Origin: Corallococcus macrosporus
Lineage (GTDB): Bacteria; Myxococcota; Myxococcia; Myxococcales; Myxococcaceae
Direction: 5' to 3'
DNA length: 64,000 nt
Assembly: GCF_017302985.1 (NCBI RefSeq)
Contig: NZ_JAFIMU010000007.1
Location: 2,232,001-2,296,000, forward strand
Under the pieces are notes generated by a model. The model did no database searches. It worked only from the letters and a program-made list of their open reading frames with translations, and had not been told where the DNA came from. The first letter of the stretch is position 1. Each line of letters starts with the position of its first letter. Position numbers and translations under genes: made by a program. Below, one piece after another: positions 23,612-32,592 of this stretch.

Positions 23612-24625
23612 ATGAGCCTGATCGACCGCGCCCGCAGTGCCGTCAGCAACACCATCCGCCACGTGCAGCAGGACCCCATCAAGGCGGCGAAGGACATCGG
23701 GACGCAGGCGAAGAAGGGCTACGACACCTTCAACAAGGTGAAGACGGCCGTGAAGGACGGCTTCGACAACGTCAAGAGCCTGAAGACGGACGGTTTCAAG
23801 GCGACGTTGAAGGGCAACGTGGACAAGCTGGTCTCCAAGGCCACGGACCCGAAGACCAAGCTGGACCTCAAGGGCAAGCTGGGCATCGCGGGCGGCGCGG
23901 TGGGCACCATCACCAACGCGGTGAAGCTGGTGGGCCAGGCCGGCACGGCCATCGGTGACGTGCGCAACGCCGTGCGCTCCGGCTCCAGCGAGGATTGGAA
24001 CAAGGCGCTGGGCTCCGTCGCCACCGCCGGCAAGACCGCGGTCAGCACCGTCAAGGGCGGCCTGGAGCTGGCCCGCGACGTGAACAAGTTCGGCAGCGCG
24101 TACAAGGCCGCCAGCGGCGCCTTCAAGGCCGCCGTCCCGGGCGCCGGTCCCAAGCTGGCCCGCGCCGCCGCCGGCGCCGCCGCCAAGGCCGCCTTCGAGG
24201 GTGGCGCTTCCTCCGCCATCAAGAACGGCGTGCGCACCGCCCTGAAGACCGCCGTCAGCGAGTCCGGCGTGGCCCTGAAGGCCGCCACGGGCACCGCGAC
24301 CCGCGCCGCCGCCAAGGCCGCCCTGTCCGAGGGTGGCAAGGCCGCCGCCAAGGCCGGCGCGACCGCCGCCGCCAAGGCCGCCGGGGGCACCCTGGCCAAG
24401 GCCGCCGGCCGCTTCGCCCCGGGCGCGAACATCGCCATCGCCGCCTTCGACACGGCGAACGCCATCTCCACCCTGCGCGACCCGAACGCCAGCACCACCA
24501 AGAAGGTCACGGGCGTCATCACCGCCGTGGGCTCCATCGCCGCCGCCACCAACATCCCGGTGGTCAGCCAGGTGGGCGCCGCCGTCTCCGCGGTCTCCAG
24601 CTTCGTCGGCGGCCTGTTCGGCTAA
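23612..24625 (+). CDS. Ala/Lys-rich helical protein of unknown function
   Basis: 337 aa, no signal peptide. The N-terminus (SLIDRARSAVSNTIRHVQQD, then IKAAKDIGTQAKKGYDTFNKV) and the middle are amphipathic, Lys/Ala-rich helices resembling histone-H1 or LEA-type sequence. Gly/Ala hydrophobic patches (GKLGIAGGAVGTITNAV, and the C-terminal VTGVITAVGSIAAATNIPVV and VSAVSSFVGGLFG) could insert into or associate with membranes. Strong codon-biased GCC/AAG usage suggests high expression. No family recognised. It stands alone, with a strong terminator after it. Confidence 0.6.
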   Translation: MSLIDRARSAVSNTIRHVQQDPIKAAKDIGTQAKKGYDTFNKVKTAVKDGFDNVKSLKTDGFKATLKGNVDKLVSKATDPKTKLDLKGKLGIAGGAVGTITNAVKLVGQAGTAIGDVRNAVRSGSSEDWNKALGSVATAGKTAVSTVKGGLELARDVNKFGSAYKAASGAFKAAVPGAGPKLARAAAGAAAKAAFEGGASSAIKNGVRTALKTAVSESGVALKAATGTATRAAAKAALSEGGKAAAKAGATAAAKAAGGTLAKAAGRFAPGANIAIAAFDTANAISTLRDPNASTTKKVTGVITAVGSIAAATNIPVVSQVGAAVSAVSSFVGGLFG

Positions 24626-24646
24626 GCAGGACGCAGTGACGTAGAG

Positions 24647-24695
24647 GGCCCCGGGCTGCAAGAGCCCGGGGTGTCCCCGGAGGGCCCTTTTCTGG
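24647..24695 (+). terminator. Intrinsic terminator after the Ala/Lys-rich gene
   Basis: CCCCGGGCT-GCAAG-AGCCCGGGG stem nested in an outer AGGGCCC...GGGCCCT pairing, followed by TTTTCT. It lies about 25-70 nt after the stop. Confidence 0.75.
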
Positions 24696-24774
24696 TAGGC
24701 ACCGTGGCCGAGTGAGACGCGCTCGTTTCAATCCCCTCTGGGACCACGGTCGCTACCTGCCAGGAGGCCCTCCG

Positions 24775-25986
24775 GTGGCCACGAAGAAGAATCCCCCTGA
24801 GAAGTCTCCGGCCGCCAAGGCGTCCGGCCCGTCTTCCGCCCCGGCGAAGCCGGCGAAGTCCGCCGCCGCCCCTTCCGGAAGCCCCAAGCCCCCCGCCAGC
24901 GCGAAGCCCGCGCAGCAGGCTCCCGCCCCCGCGCCGGTCCCCGTGCACCAGTTGGTGCAGCGGCTGCCCATCGCGCCCGGCCTGGGCCACCAGGCGGACC
25001 TGCCGGAGGTGAAGGCCCCGTCGCTGGAGAACCTGAACATCCGCGTGCCCCAGGGCGAGGACCTCACGGAGGAGGACCTGCTGGAGCGCTTCCACGAGCT
25101 GGCCCGCGCGAAGGCGCAGGTCCGCCAGCGCGCGGAAGGGGAAGCCCTGGCCATGGGCGACGACGTGCAACTGGACATCCTGGGCTACGCCAACGGCCGC
25201 CTCATCCCGCTGAGCACGCGCGTGGGCTACTGGATGGAGCTGGCCCCCCAGGTGATGCTGCCCGGCTTCTCGGAGGTCATCGCCGAGGCCAGCGTGGGCG
25301 ACAGCGTGGAGGTGGGGCTGGTGCTGCCGGACAACTACCCGGCGGAGCAGCTGCGCGGCATGCCGGCGCGCTTCCTGGTGGACGTGAAGGCCGCGCGCGA
25401 GGTGCGCATGCCCGACACGGAGTCGGACGCGTTCCTCCAGCAGCTGGGCCGCGGCTCCACGCATGAAGAGGTCATGAGCTCCATCGTGGAGGAGATGGAG
25501 GGCGAGATGGCCGACATGCTCTGGGTGGACGCGCGCAACCGCGTGCTGGACGAGATCGTCGCCCGCTCCAACGTCACCGTGCCCAAGGCGCTGGTGGACG
25601 AGGAGATCCGCCGCCGCTGGCAGCAGGCGGAGGGCGAGGTGCTGGCGCAGAAGTTCTTCAGCCTGGAGGAGCAGCAGGAGGCGCTGGACGGCTGGCTGCA
25701 CCACCCGGGCATCCGCGAAGACGTGGAGCGCCGGCTCAAGATCGCCCTGGTGCTGCGCGCCATCGCGCAGCGGGACAAGCTCCAGCTCACGCCCCAGTAC
25801 GCGCTGGAGCTGCTGAAGGAGTCCTCGGAGCCCTTCGGCATCACCGAGGCGCAGCTGCGCGAGTCCATGCTGGACCCGGCCGCGTCCGCGCAGATGACCG
25901 ACGTCGCGTGGCACCTGCTCGCCGTGGAGCACGTGATGACGCAGGCGCGGGTGACCTTCGAGGGCGCCGAGGCCGGGCTGGCCTAG
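24775..25986 (+). CDS. Trigger-factor-like peptidyl-prolyl isomerase lacking a clear ribosome-binding domain
   Basis: 403 aa from GTG at 24775, selected because AGGAGG lies 7 nt upstream. Residues 1-60 are a Lys/Pro/Ala/Ser-rich disordered tail. Residues about 78-220 carry the trigger-factor FKBP module and its linkers: NIRVPQGEDLTEEDLLERFHELA, MGDDVQLDILGYANG, VMLPGFSEVI, NYPAEQLRGMPARFLVDVKA. Residues about 220-400 are the C-terminal chaperone arm (MLWVDARNRVLDEIVARSNV, then TVPKALVDEEIRRRW). The ribosome-docking GFRxGxxP signature is missing and the usual 110-residue N-domain is replaced by the tail. Likely a second trigger-factor paralogue. It stops 3 nt before the convergent gene's stop. 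Confidence 0.75.
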   Translation: MATKKNPPEKSPAAKASGPSSAPAKPAKSAAAPSGSPKPPASAKPAQQAPAPAPVPVHQLVQRLPIAPGLGHQADLPEVKAPSLENLNIRVPQGEDLTEEDLLERFHELARAKAQVRQRAEGEALAMGDDVQLDILGYANGRLIPLSTRVGYWMELAPQVMLPGFSEVIAEASVGDSVEVGLVLPDNYPAEQLRGMPARFLVDVKAAREVRMPDTESDAFLQQLGRGSTHEEVMSSIVEEMEGEMADMLWVDARNRVLDEIVARSNVTVPKALVDEEIRRRWQQAEGEVLAQKFFSLEEQQEALDGWLHHPGIREDVERRLKIALVLRAIAQRDKLQLTPQYALELLKESSEPFGITEAQLRESMLDPAASAQMTDVAWHLLAVEHVMTQARVTFEGAEAGLA

Positions 25987-25989
25987 CCG

Positions 25990-26487
25990 CTAGCCCGCCG
26001 GGTTCTTGGGCCCGGCCGGCTGCCCCGGCGCGACGAAGGTGCCCGTCGCCGGGTCGATCTGCCAGGCCGAGTACTGGTGCGTGAGCACGTCGCGCACCTG
26101 CCCCTGCTCGTAGCAGACGGAGTAGACGACGAAGACCTCGTTCACGAAGTTGGGGCGGCCGTAGCGGTAGCAGTCCTGGTCGCCCTGCTTCTGGAGCGTG
26201 AGCGGGTTGCCCAGCAGGCCCCCCACCTCCTGGGTCGTCATCCCCGCGCGCAGCACCTTGATGCCGTGCGGCGTGACGACGGAGAAGGACGTCCCGTTGA
26301 GGCGCCACAGGGAGAAGAACCCCAGGGCGAGCACCACCGGCACCGCGGCGGCCACGAACCAGGTGAAGGTGAAGCGGCTGGACTTCTTCTGGGCCCCCTC
26401 ACGGAAGGCCGTGAACAGGGCATCCGGGGACGTGTCCGCGGGGACACCCTCCGAGGCGGTCTGAAGCGGGGCGTTGGGAGTGCTCAC
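25990..26487 (-). CDS. Single-pass membrane protein with SmpA/OmlA-like domain
   Basis: 165 aa from a GTG at 26487. The start is uncertain: a longer frame extends upstream and the AAGAAGG box abuts the GTG. One membrane segment lies at about residues 42-62 (FVAAAVPVVLALGFFSLWRL). The outer part has HGIKVLRAGMTTQEVGGLLGNPL, the short motif of the BamE/SmpA fold, then CYRYGRP and VYSVCYEQGQV. Two Cys could pair. Function unknown. Divergent from ppk, which starts 210 nt away. Confidence 0.6.
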   Translation of the reverse strand: MSTPNAPLQTASEGVPADTSPDALFTAFREGAQKKSSRFTFTWFVAAAVPVVLALGFFSLWRLNGTSFSVVTPHGIKVLRAGMTTQEVGGLLGNPLTLQKQGDQDCYRYGRPNFVNEVFVVYSVCYEQGQVRDVLTHQYSAWQIDPATGTFVAPGQPAGPKNPAG

Positions 26488-26697
26488 CCTTCTTGAATGC
26501 CGCCACTCTCCGCCGGATTCAAGCGCTGGACTGACAGCGGGGCCACGGCCCGCACGCCCCGCCGGCCACTGCCCGGGGTGTTCAGGGTGGGATACGCCCG
26601 GATGTCCGGTACCTGGACGAACGTACGAGTTCACAATCCACGCGGTGCGGGGCTGCTAGAGGGCACACCCTGAGGCTCATCTCGAGGAGTCACCGTC

Positions 26698-28863
26698 ATG
26701 GCGAAGCGCGCCGCCGCGAAAAACACCACCCAGAAGACCCTGGACCGGGACGTCGTCCCGCCGGGCATGGAGCTGCCGGACAGCGACCTGTTCTTCAACC
26801 GGGAGCTGTCGTGGCTGGCCTTCAACGACCGGGTGCTCCAGCTGTCGGAGTCCCCGGAGGTGCCGCTGATGGAGCGGCTGAAGTTCATCTCCATCTACGC
26901 GCGCAACCTGGACGAGTTCTTCATGATCCGCGTGGCGCGGCTGCACGAGCAGATCGCCGCGCGCGTGGGGCGCCTGGTTCCCGACGGCGCGTCCCCGGGT
27001 GACACGCTGGACAAGCTGCACACGGGCATCCTGGAGCAGGGCCGGCGCCACGCGGACTGCTTCGAGAAGGTCCTGCGCCCCGCGCTGGCGGAGAAGGGCC
27101 TGCGCATCCTGTCCATGAAGGAGCTGGACGCGGACCAGCGCGCGCAGGTGGATCAGCGCTTCCGTGAGCAGATCTTCCCCGTGCTCACGCCGCTGGCCAT
27201 CGGGCTGGGGCGGCACTTCCCGTACATCTCCAACCTGTCCCTGAGCCTCGCGGTGCTGCTGCGCGACCCGGTGGCGGAGGAGGAGAGCGTCGCGCGGGTG
27301 AAGGTGCCCAAGGAGATTCTGCCCCGCTTCGTGCCGCTCAAGGGGGGCACGCTCTTCGTGCCGCTGGAGGAGATCATCGCGCAGCACCTGGGGGACCTGT
27401 TCCCCGGGATGGAGGTCCTCAACTGGAGCCTCTTCCGCGTCACGCGCGACGCGGACTTCACCGTGTCCGAGGACGCGGAGGACCTGCTCAAGGCGGTGGA
27501 GACGGAGCTGAGCCAGCGCCGCTTCGGGGACGTCATCCGCCTGGAGATCCAAGCGGGGATGAACGCGAAGCTGCTGGAGCCGCTGGTGGAGGCGCTGACG
27601 CTGGAGCCCCGGCAGGTGTACGAGGAGCACGGCCTGCTGGACCTGGCGGACGTGATGTCGCTGGCGATGACGCCGGGCTTCTCCGAGCAGCGCGACCCGC
27701 CGTGGACGCCGGTGACGCAGGCGCGGCTGCGCACGGACAACGAGTCCCCGGACGGCGGGGGCACGGTGATGTCCGCGATGCGCCGGGGCGACCTCTTGGT
27801 GCACCACCCCTACGAGTCCTTCGCCTCCTCCGTGGAGCGCTTCGTGAGCGAGGCGGTGGAGGACCCGGACGTGCTGGCGCTGAAGCAGACGGTGTACCGC
27901 ACGTCGGACAGCTCACCGCTGGTGCCCGCGCTCATCCGCGCGACGGAGCACGGCAAGCAGGCGGTGTGCATGGTGGAGCTGAAGGCCCGCTTCGACGAGC
28001 GCACCAACATCCGCTGGGCGAACGCGCTGGAAGAGGCGGGCGTGCACGTCGTGTATGGGATTCCCAGCCTGAAGACGCACGCGAAGGCCATCCTCATCGT
28101 GCGGCGCGAGGGCGAGCGGGTGCGGCACTACGTGCACATCGGCACGGGCAACTACAACCCGAAGACGGCGCGGCTCTACACGGACCTGGGGCTGTTCACC
28201 ACCGACCCGGACATTGGCGCGGACGTGGCGGACGTCTTCAACTTCCTCACCGGCTTCGGCCGGCCGCGCTCCTTCCGCAAGCTGCTGGTGGCGCCGCTGA
28301 CCATGCGCGAGGGGTTGCTGGAGGAGATCAAGAAGACGCAGGCGGCGCACACGCCGGAGGCGCCCGCGCGCATCCTGATGAAGATGAACGCGCTGGTGGA
28401 CCCGGGCATCATCCGCGCGCTCTACGACGCGTCCCGCGCGGGCGTGCGCGTGGAGCTCAACGTGCGCGGCATCTGCTGCCTGCGGCCGGGGGTGCCCGGC
28501 GTGTCGGAGAACATCCGCGTCGTCTCCAACCTGGGCCGCTTCCTCGAGCACCCGCGCATCTACGCCTTCGACCGGGGCCCCACGTCGCGCTGCTACATCG
28601 GGTCCGCGGACCTGATGCCGCGCAACCTGGACCACCGCGTGGAGATATTGGCGCCCGTGGAGGACCCGGCCCTGGCCGCGCAGGTGAAGGACGTGGTGGA
28701 GCGCTGCATGGTGGACACCAGCGGCGCGTGGGAGCTGGGCTCGGACGGCACGTGGCGGCGGCGCACCGCCGCCACGCCCACCGACAAGCGCTCCGCCCAG
28801 GGAGAACTCATGGAGCGCGCGCTCCGCATGGTGCAGATGCAGAGCGGCCGCCCCGTGGGGTGA
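26698..28863 (+). CDS. ppk1: Polyphosphate kinase 1
   Basis: 721 aa, typical Ppk1 length. It transfers the ATP gamma-phosphate onto polyphosphate reversibly. FFNRELSWLAFNDRVLQL starts the N-domain; the middle domain follows to about residue 330. The two PLD-like catalytic domains contain SLKTHAKAILIVRR with the phospho-His and GTGNYNPKTARLYTDLG, then CYIGSADLMPRNLDHRVE. The start has GAGGAG 8 nt upstream. No exopolyphosphatase gene is adjacent. In myxobacteria polyphosphate affects motility and development, but regulation is not visible here. Confidence 0.96.
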   Translation: MAKRAAAKNTTQKTLDRDVVPPGMELPDSDLFFNRELSWLAFNDRVLQLSESPEVPLMERLKFISIYARNLDEFFMIRVARLHEQIAARVGRLVPDGASPGDTLDKLHTGILEQGRRHADCFEKVLRPALAEKGLRILSMKELDADQRAQVDQRFREQIFPVLTPLAIGLGRHFPYISNLSLSLAVLLRDPVAEEESVARVKVPKEILPRFVPLKGGTLFVPLEEIIAQHLGDLFPGMEVLNWSLFRVTRDADFTVSEDAEDLLKAVETELSQRRFGDVIRLEIQAGMNAKLLEPLVEALTLEPRQVYEEHGLLDLADVMSLAMTPGFSEQRDPPWTPVTQARLRTDNESPDGGGTVMSAMRRGDLLVHHPYESFASSVERFVSEAVEDPDVLALKQTVYRTSDSSPLVPALIRATEHGKQAVCMVELKARFDERTNIRWANALEEAGVHVVYGIPSLKTHAKAILIVRREGERVRHYVHIGTGNYNPKTARLYTDLGLFTTDPDIGADVADVFNFLTGFGRPRSFRKLLVAPLTMREGLLEEIKKTQAAHTPEAPARILMKMNALVDPGIIRALYDASRAGVRVELNVRGICCLRPGVPGVSENIRVVSNLGRFLEHPRIYAFDRGPTSRCYIGSADLMPRNLDHRVEILAPVEDPALAAQVKDVVERCMVDTSGAWELGSDGTWRRRTAATPTDKRSAQGELMERALRMVQMQSGRPVG

Positions 28864-28864
28864 A

Positions 28865-29437
28865 TCAAATCTCGTGGTTCACCAGGTTGAACACCGCCAC
28901 GCGGTGCGACTGGGGGAACAGCACGATGAACAGGTGGTTCCAGTCAGACGCGCCCGGAGCCACCAGGTACGTGGAGTAGAAGTAGCGGATCTGCACGGGC
29001 TCCGTGCCGTTGCCAATCTCCGTGAGCAGGGCCGGGTCCAGCGCCTCGAACTTGAAGAGCGTGTCGGACAGCGTGCTGAACGGCACCGTGCCCCGGTCCT
29101 GCCAGGGGAAGTAGCTGTAGTCCTGCGACAGCGCGAACACCGACTCCACCGCGTCCGACAGCGTGGGTGCCTGCGGGGACGACCAGGGGAAGCCGTAGAC
29201 GTCCAGCGTGCCGTCACACCAGTTGTTGTGCGCGTCGCAGTCGTCGTTGCCGGCCTCCATGATGGACTCGAGCAGCGGCGTCGGACCCTCCCACTCCAGC
29301 TCGATCTGGCTCAGCTTCGACTCCACCGTGCGCACGGACTGCGCGGGCTCCGGCGTCGGCTCGGACGGCGTGTTGTCGCACGCGCCCAGGAGCAGCGCGG
29401 AGGCCAGCACGGACCACTTCAGGGTGTTTCGCATCAT
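28865..29437 (-). CDS. Hypothetical lipoprotein
   Basis: 190 aa from ATG at 29437, with GAGG 8 nt upstream. Lipobox LLLGAC. An acidic Pro/Glu/Thr linker follows (NTPSEPTPEPAQ). Residues about 60-190 contain EAGNDDCDAHNNWCDGTLDVYG, DYSYFPWQDRG and a hydrophobic C-terminal beta region (HLFIVLFPQSHRVAVFNLVNH). No family recognised. It converges with ppk: stops are 1 nt apart. Confidence 0.65.
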   Translation of the reverse strand: MMRNTLKWSVLASALLLGACDNTPSEPTPEPAQSVRTVESKLSQIELEWEGPTPLLESIMEAGNDDCDAHNNWCDGTLDVYGFPWSSPQAPTLSDAVESVFALSQDYSYFPWQDRGTVPFSTLSDTLFKFEALDPALLTEIGNGTEPVQIRYFYSTYLVAPGASDWNHLFIVLFPQSHRVAVFNLVNHEI

Positions 29438-29564
29438 GTTGACGACCTCGGGGGGAATGAAGCGAGGGAGGCCCGCGTCTGCCACAGCCCCCTCCCCACC
29501 CTCAAGCGACAACATGGCGCACGCGCGGGTGTCACCGCGCCGTGACGTGTGACGTTGGAAATCT

Positions 29565-30707
29565 TCAGCCCCGCTCGCCCAGGGCGCTGCGCGCGGCGTC
29601 CTCGCGGCGGTGGGCCTCCACCTCCGGGACCTCCTCCCAGCGGATCCACCCGGCGCGCGCCGCGTGCCTCGCGGCGGCCACCGTGTCGTCCACGACGACC
29701 AGCTCACTGCCCGCGTCGCGGATGTCCTTCGCGATGGCCTCCATCTGCGCGCCGCGCTTGGAGCTCCCCGGCACGTTGCGGATGTAGACGCAGCGGATGC
29801 GGCCCGGGTACTCGCGCACGATGGTGCGGTAGTGCTCCGCGTCCTCCTGGCCGCTGTCGCCAATCAGCACGAAGGGCAGGTGCGCCAGCGTCTCCAGCAC
29901 GCCGCGGATCTTGTCCAGCTTGTGCCCGTGTCCCCCGCCCGGCGCGAAGCCGTCCCGCGACAGGCCCCAGTCACGCAAGAGCAGCGGGCCAATGGGGATG
30001 CGGTGGATGGAGAGGAACTCGTCCAGGTGCTCGTAGAGGTTCCACGGGCTGCTGGACACGTAGAAGATGGGGTTGTCCGCCGTGCCGCTCGCGCCCGCCT
30101 GGAGCGCCGCGTAGAACGCGTCCACGCCCGGGAAGGGCAGCCGCACCCGGTGCTCCGTGAGGAACAGCGCCCACGCGCGCTTGAGCGGATCCGTCACCCC
30201 CGTGGCGATGACCGTGTCGTCGATGTCGCTGATGACGCCCAGTTCCGCGCTCGTCCCCGCCACCCGCACGGGCGCGGACACGCGCGGCACGCCTTCGGCC
30301 TCCGGGGACAGCAGCTCCAGCTCCACCATGTGCCAGCCGGAGCGCACGCCCTCGGGCGGCGGCACCCACAGCTCCAGGAAGCCCTCCTCGTCGGTGACGC
30401 CCTCCCAGCGCTTGTCCCCCCAGCGCACCGCCACGTGCGCGCTGGCGATTTCGCGGGTCATGTAGCGCTTGTAGGAGGCCACGGCGCTGCTCCACAGCGT
30501 GTGGCGCTGGCGCTGCGGCGTCACCTTGCGCTCCTCCAGCACGCGCGCCTTGATGACCACGCGCTCCGGGGTGCCGTAGCCCCGGTACGGCAGGATGCGC
30601 AGCGGCGGGGCGATGCCCAGCCCCTTGCGCACGCGGCGGCTCAGCACGTCGTAGTGGGCGTCCGCCTTCACGGCGAAGCGGAACAGCAGCGGGTACAGTT
30701 CGGGCAT
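29565..30707 (-). CDS. App1/DUF2183-family phosphatidate phosphatase
   Basis: 380 aa. The N-terminal half (about 1-150) is a beta-rich domain (PYRGYGTPERVVIKARVLEE, then HVAVRWGDKRWEGVTDEEGFLELWV). The catalytic HAD-type part begins ELGVISDIDDTVIATG, carrying the DxDxT nucleophile motif. It continues IFYVSSSPWNLYEHLDEFL, HKLDKIRGVLETL and VLIGDSGQEDAEHY, a full set of HAD motifs. App1 in yeast dephosphorylates phosphatidate; a lipid or other phosphoester substrate is inferred here. Third gene of the likely operon after ADH and GH15, 31 nt after the latter. No good ribosome site, so possibly coupled. Confidence 0.85.
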   Translation of the reverse strand: MPELYPLLFRFAVKADAHYDVLSRRVRKGLGIAPPLRILPYRGYGTPERVVIKARVLEERKVTPQRQRHTLWSSAVASYKRYMTREIASAHVAVRWGDKRWEGVTDEEGFLELWVPPPEGVRSGWHMVELELLSPEAEGVPRVSAPVRVAGTSAELGVISDIDDTVIATGVTDPLKRAWALFLTEHRVRLPFPGVDAFYAALQAGASGTADNPIFYVSSSPWNLYEHLDEFLSIHRIPIGPLLLRDWGLSRDGFAPGGGHGHKLDKIRGVLETLAHLPFVLIGDSGQEDAEHYRTIVREYPGRIRCVYIRNVPGSSKRGAQMEAIAKDIRDAGSELVVVDDTVAAARHAARAGWIRWEEVPEVEAHRREDAARSALGERG

Positions 30708-30738
30708 GGCGGGTGCGCGCGAGTCTACCGTCCCCTCG

Positions 30739-32592
30739 TCAATCGTGGCGGCCCAACGTCCGGTCCAGGTTGTACGCGGCGCTGATGAGCGACAGATGCG
30801 TGAGCGCCTGCGGGAAGTTGCCCATCGCCTCGCCGGACATGCCCGTCTGCTCCGCGTACAGCCCCAGGTGGTTCGCGTAGCCCTGCATCCGCTCGAAGAT
30901 GAGCCGCGCCTCGTCCAGCAGGTCCGGCCGCACCGGGCTCGCGCGCGTCATCGCCTCCACCAGCCAGAAGCTGCACAGGTTGAAGGTGCCTTCGCTGCCC
31001 TCGATCCCATCCAGCTTCTCGTCCGCCTCGTAGCGGAACACCAGGCCGTCCGACGTGAGCCCCCCGTCCCTCGGCGCCTTGCGGATGAGGTCCAGCGTGG
31101 AGAGCATCCGCGGATCCACCGGTGACAGGAAGAAGACCAGCGGCATCAGGAGGTTCGCCGCGTCCAGCGCTTCGTGCCCGTAGGCCTGGATGAAGGCGCC
31201 CTTCTCCTTGCACCAGCCCTTGTCCATGATCTCCTCGAAGATGGCGTCGCGCGTCTTCAGCCACTTCGAGCGGTTCGCCGGCAGGCTGCGCTTGTCCGCC
31301 AGCCGGATGGCCCGGTCCACCGCCACCCAGCACATCAGCTTCGAGTAGACGAAGTGCCGGCGTGAGCCGCGGATCTCCCAGATGCCCTCGTCCTCCATCT
31401 GCCAGTGGTCGCACACCCAGTCCACCAGCCGCCGCAGGTGACTCCAGAAGTCATACGAGATGGGCACCGCGTACTTGTTGGACAGGTACACGGAGTCCAT
31501 CAGCTCGCCGTAGATGTCCAGCTGGAGCTGCTTCGCCGCCAGGTTGCCAATGCGCACCGGCTGCGCGCCGCCGTAGCCGCGCAGGTGCTTGAGCTCCTCC
31601 TCCCTGGGCACCGGTGAGCCGTCCAGGCTGAACATCAGCGGCAGGGGCCCGTCCCCGTTCTCCGCGCAGCGCTTCTCCACCCAGCGCATGAACGCCTCGG
31701 CCTCATCGTTGAAGCCGATGCGCAGGAACGCGTAGACGGTGAAGGCCGCGTCGCGCAGCCAGCAGAAGCGGTAGTCCCAGTTGCGCGTGCCGCCGGGGGA
31801 CTCCGGCAGGCTGCACGTGGGCGCGGCGACAATGGCCCCGGTCGGCTCGAAGGTCATCAGCTTCAGGGCCAGCGCGGAGCGCTGCACCATCTCCCGCCAC
31901 CGCCCCGTGTACTTGCACTTGGACAGCCAGTGGCGCCAGTAGTCCACCGTGTCGCGGAAGAGCTTCTCCGCGGAGTCGTGCGTGTGCAGGTGGTGGTGGC
32001 AGCCCTCGATGCCGCCCTCGCGCAGGGTGAAGACCGCGGACTCGCTCTCCTTCAGCGTGAAGTGCGCGACGACACCGTTGCCCTCCTGCTTCAGCGGGAC
32101 GGGCGTCACCAGTTGCATGCTCAGCGTCTTGGAGACGAAGGCCGCGCCGCCCTTCACCACGTGCGTCTCGTGTTCGTCGCGCGCGTAGTTGAACGCCGGG
32201 AAGCACTCCATGCGGAAGGACATCTCCCCGCGCACCACGCGGATGCGCCGCAGGACCTCGCGCCCCTCCGCCCGCGCGCCCCTGCCCAGGGGCATCAGGT
32301 CGATGAGCTCCCCCACGCCATTGGGCGTGTAGAAGCGCGTCACCAGCACGTTGGTGTCCGGCCAGTAGAACTGGCGCTTCATCACCCCGTCCGGCTCCGG
32401 GGACACGCGCCAGTACCCACCCTTCTCCGGGTCCAGCAGCGCGGCGAAGAGGCTGGGGCTGTCGAAGTGCGGGTAGCACAGCCAGTCGATGGTGCCTTCG
32501 TTGCCGACCAGCGCCACCGTGCGGAGGTCCCCGATGACGCCGTGGTCTTCAATGGCCACGCCGCCCTTCAGGTCCTCGTGATGGGGATTCAC
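30739..32592 (-). CDS. GH15 glycosidase (glucoamylase/trehalase-like)
   Basis: 617 aa from GTG at 32592, with AGGAG 8 nt upstream. The GTG overlaps the upstream dehydrogenase stop (GTGA), favouring coupled translation. The N-terminal beta domain opens with [20 protein letters not shown] and [20 protein letters not shown]. The (alpha/alpha)6 barrel has [33 protein letters not shown] with the probable catalytic Glu, and [18 protein letters not shown]. This group hydrolyses alpha-glucosidic bonds such as trehalose or maltodextrins; which is not determinable. Sits between a glucose-dehydrogenase-like gene and App1, suggesting released glucose is then oxidised. Confidence 0.9.
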   Translation of the reverse strand: MNPHHEDLKGGVAIEDHGVIGDLRTVALVGNEGTIDWLCYPHFDSPSLFAALLDPEKGGYWRVSPEPDGVMKRQFYWPDTNVLVTRFYTPNGVGELIDLMPLGRGARAEGREVLRRIRVVRGEMSFRMECFPAFNYARDEHETHVVKGGAAFVSKTLSMQLVTPVPLKQEGNGVVAHFTLKESESAVFTLREGGIEGCHHHLHTHDSAEKLFRDTVDYWRHWLSKCKYTGRWREMVQRSALALKLMTFEPTGAIVAAPTCSLPESPGGTRNWDYRFCWLRDAAFTVYAFLRIGFNDEAEAFMRWVEKRCAENGDGPLPLMFSLDGSPVPREEELKHLRGYGGAQPVRIGNLAAKQLQLDIYGELMDSVYLSNKYAVPISYDFWSHLRRLVDWVCDHWQMEDEGIWEIRGSRRHFVYSKLMCWVAVDRAIRLADKRSLPANRSKWLKTRDAIFEEIMDKGWCKEKGAFIQAYGHEALDAANLLMPLVFFLSPVDPRMLSTLDLIRKAPRDGGLTSDGLVFRYEADEKLDGIEGSEGTFNLCSFWLVEAMTRASPVRPDLLDEARLIFERMQGYANHLGLYAEQTGMSGEAMGNFPQALTHLSLISAAYNLDRTLGRHD

